From Oscillospiraceae bacterium (GTDB lineage Bacteria > Bacillota > Clostridia > Oscillospirales > Oscillospiraceae): a DNA stretch of 7,206 nucleotides. The stretch lies in contig JAEDKB010000082.1 in assembly GCA_016296045.1 (NCBI GenBank), forward strand, positions 1 through 7,206, in the 5' to 3' direction. Below the pieces are notes generated by a model, which worked only from the letters and a program-made list of their open reading frames with translations, was not told where the DNA came from and did no database searches. Positions 6,413 through 7,206 of the stretch are shown one piece after another. A program made the translations under genes and the position numbers. How positions within the stretch are numbered: position 1 is the first letter of the stretch; each line of letters opens with the position of its first letter.

Positions 6413-7206
6413 ATGAAAAACATCCGTTACTATGTCAGCCGGAAAAATCCATTGACATGGCTGGCTGCGGCGATGGCGGTTGGCTCTGCCGTGATGCAGA
6501 TCCTTGCGCCTTGTTTCGGCTTGCAGTTGAGCGTGGTAAATGTCTGGTTCCAAAAGGTTCTGCCCATCTGGGTCGCGTTGGGCTTTGCATTCATTCTTCT
6601 GGTGCGCGGACCGAAGGAGTATTACCGGTCAACAAAGCCGGTTTTCTGGGCATGTGTCTATTTCGGTCAGATTGCGCTGGATTGGAACCTCATCCTTCGC
6701 AATAATCCTACCCTAACAGCTCAGTTGGGCGGCGGCTATGCGTTGTTCGCGTATATGCGCTATGTCATCGTGTGCTGGATTCTGTATCTGGTTTTTTATG
6801 TGGTATACCGTATGTTCATGACCGGAAGAATAAAGTATATGCCGATCCTTCCGATTCTGACGGCGCTCCCGTTTGCAATCATGCTGTATGACTTTGTTTT
6901 CGCCGTTCAACAGATCCAGATTTATGACCTGATGAACAAGCTGGCCAATGTTTTGCTGACCGGATCTTTGTTTGTCGCGTCCCTTGCAACGCGTGTATTT
7001 ACGGACGGACGTTATCATAGAACATGGGGTGACCGTTCGGACGGCCGCCGACTGCGCAGTATTGACGGTATGTCGGTTGTAGCAAACTATATCATGCCGA
7101 ATCGAAACGGCGCTTCCAACTTCATTCAAGATACAATCGAGATTTCCAATATTGAACGCTATATTCACAAAAAGCGTGCCGCCGGCATGGAGAATTTCGG
7201 CATTAC
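6413..7206 (+). CDS. Membrane protein fused to an E2/CAT-like acyltransferase domain (3' truncated by the window)
   Basis: The frame is open from ATG 6413 to the window end (264 codons, no stop). GAGAGG at 6402-6407, 5 bases upstream, supports the start. Residues 1-195 are mostly hydrophobic, with five or six likely membrane segments near 15-34, 48-65, 76-93, 112-133, 145-165 and 176-194. A short basic linker (GDRSDGRRLRSIDG, 206-219) follows. From residue 220 the sequence (MSVVANYIMPNRNGASNF, then DTIEISNIERYIHKKRAAGM) resembles the opening of the catalytic domain of 2-oxoacid dehydrogenase E2 and chloramphenicol acetyltransferase. In that fold an M-x2-I/V-A helix is followed by a strand and a 'd-i-s/t' helix. 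Clostridia carry stand-alone proteins of this kind with a DGRRLRSLD-like start. No lipoyl domain is present. The catalytic His region would lie beyond the window, so acyltransferase activity is inference. The hydrophobic part could not be assigned to a family. Confidence 0.65.
   Translation, partial: MKNIRYYVSRKNPLTWLAAAMAVGSAVMQILAPCFGLQLSVVNVWFQKVLPIWVALGFAFILLVRGPKEYYRSTKPVFWACVYFGQIALDWNLILRNNPTLTAQLGGGYALFAYMRYVIVCWILYLVFYVVYRMFMTGRIKYMPILPILTALPFAIMLYDFVFAVQQIQIYDLMNKLANVLLTGSLFVASLATRVFTDGRYHRTWGDRSDGRRLRSIDGMSVVANYIMPNRNGASNFIQDTIEISNIERYIHKKRAAGMENFGI

Noticed and set aside
6457..6705. An 82-residue plus-strand frame within the last gene
   Set aside because: It is an out-of-frame shadow of the hydrophobic region that starts at 6413. 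It has no ribosome binding site and no recognisable product.
6713..7168. A 151-residue minus-strand open frame near the right edge
   Set aside because: It is antisense to the membrane/acyltransferase-like gene, whose hydrophobic segments, ribosome binding site and domain similarity are much stronger evidence. The minus-strand product shows no domain.

Overview
This window looks like the inside of a surface-polysaccharide (capsule, exopolysaccharide or teichuronic-type) gene cluster, all on the + strand. The likely source is a low-to-mid-GC Gram-positive bacterium of the Clostridia/Firmicutes type. I infer that from the strong AGGAGG-like ribosome binding sites, a GTG start, and the close resemblance of CapE, CapF and CapG to the Staphylococcus aureus type 5/8 capsule enzymes as I remember them. 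Species cannot be fixed from this sequence alone.

Layout: (1) positions 1-588 are the 3' end of a Wzx-type lipid-linked oligosaccharide flippase, in clearly AT-richer DNA. (2) An 87-base gap follows with no convincing promoter or terminator. (3) 676-1881 encodes a UDP-HexNAc 6-dehydrogenase of the WecC/CapO type, which probably makes UDP-ManNAcA. (4) 1901-5227 holds three tightly packed genes, capE, capF and capG. They form the complete three-enzyme route from UDP-GlcNAc to UDP-N-acetyl-L-fucosamine (UDP-L-FucNAc). (5) 5246-6397 encodes a protein of the uncharacterised NTP_transf_5 nucleotidyltransferase-like family, starting at GTG. (6) 6413 to the window edge is a gene with no stop in the window. 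It encodes a multi-pass membrane region running into what looks like the start of a 2-oxoacid dehydrogenase E2/CAT-like acyltransferase domain.

How the genes work together: the dehydrogenase and CapEFG supply two unusual nucleotide sugars, a HexNAc uronic acid and L-FucNAc. Glycosyltransferases not seen here would assemble them into a lipid-linked repeat unit, and the flippase would export it. The last two genes are the least understood part. I infer a tailoring role, with a membrane-anchored acyl transfer step that may modify the glycan. From 676 onward the gaps are short (19 bases, a 4-base overlap, 1 base, 18 bases, 15 bases) and each gene has its own ribosome binding site, so these genes are probably one transcription unit.

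No tRNA, rRNA, CRISPR array, insertion sequence or convincing terminator was seen. All long minus-strand open frames lie antisense to well-supported genes.
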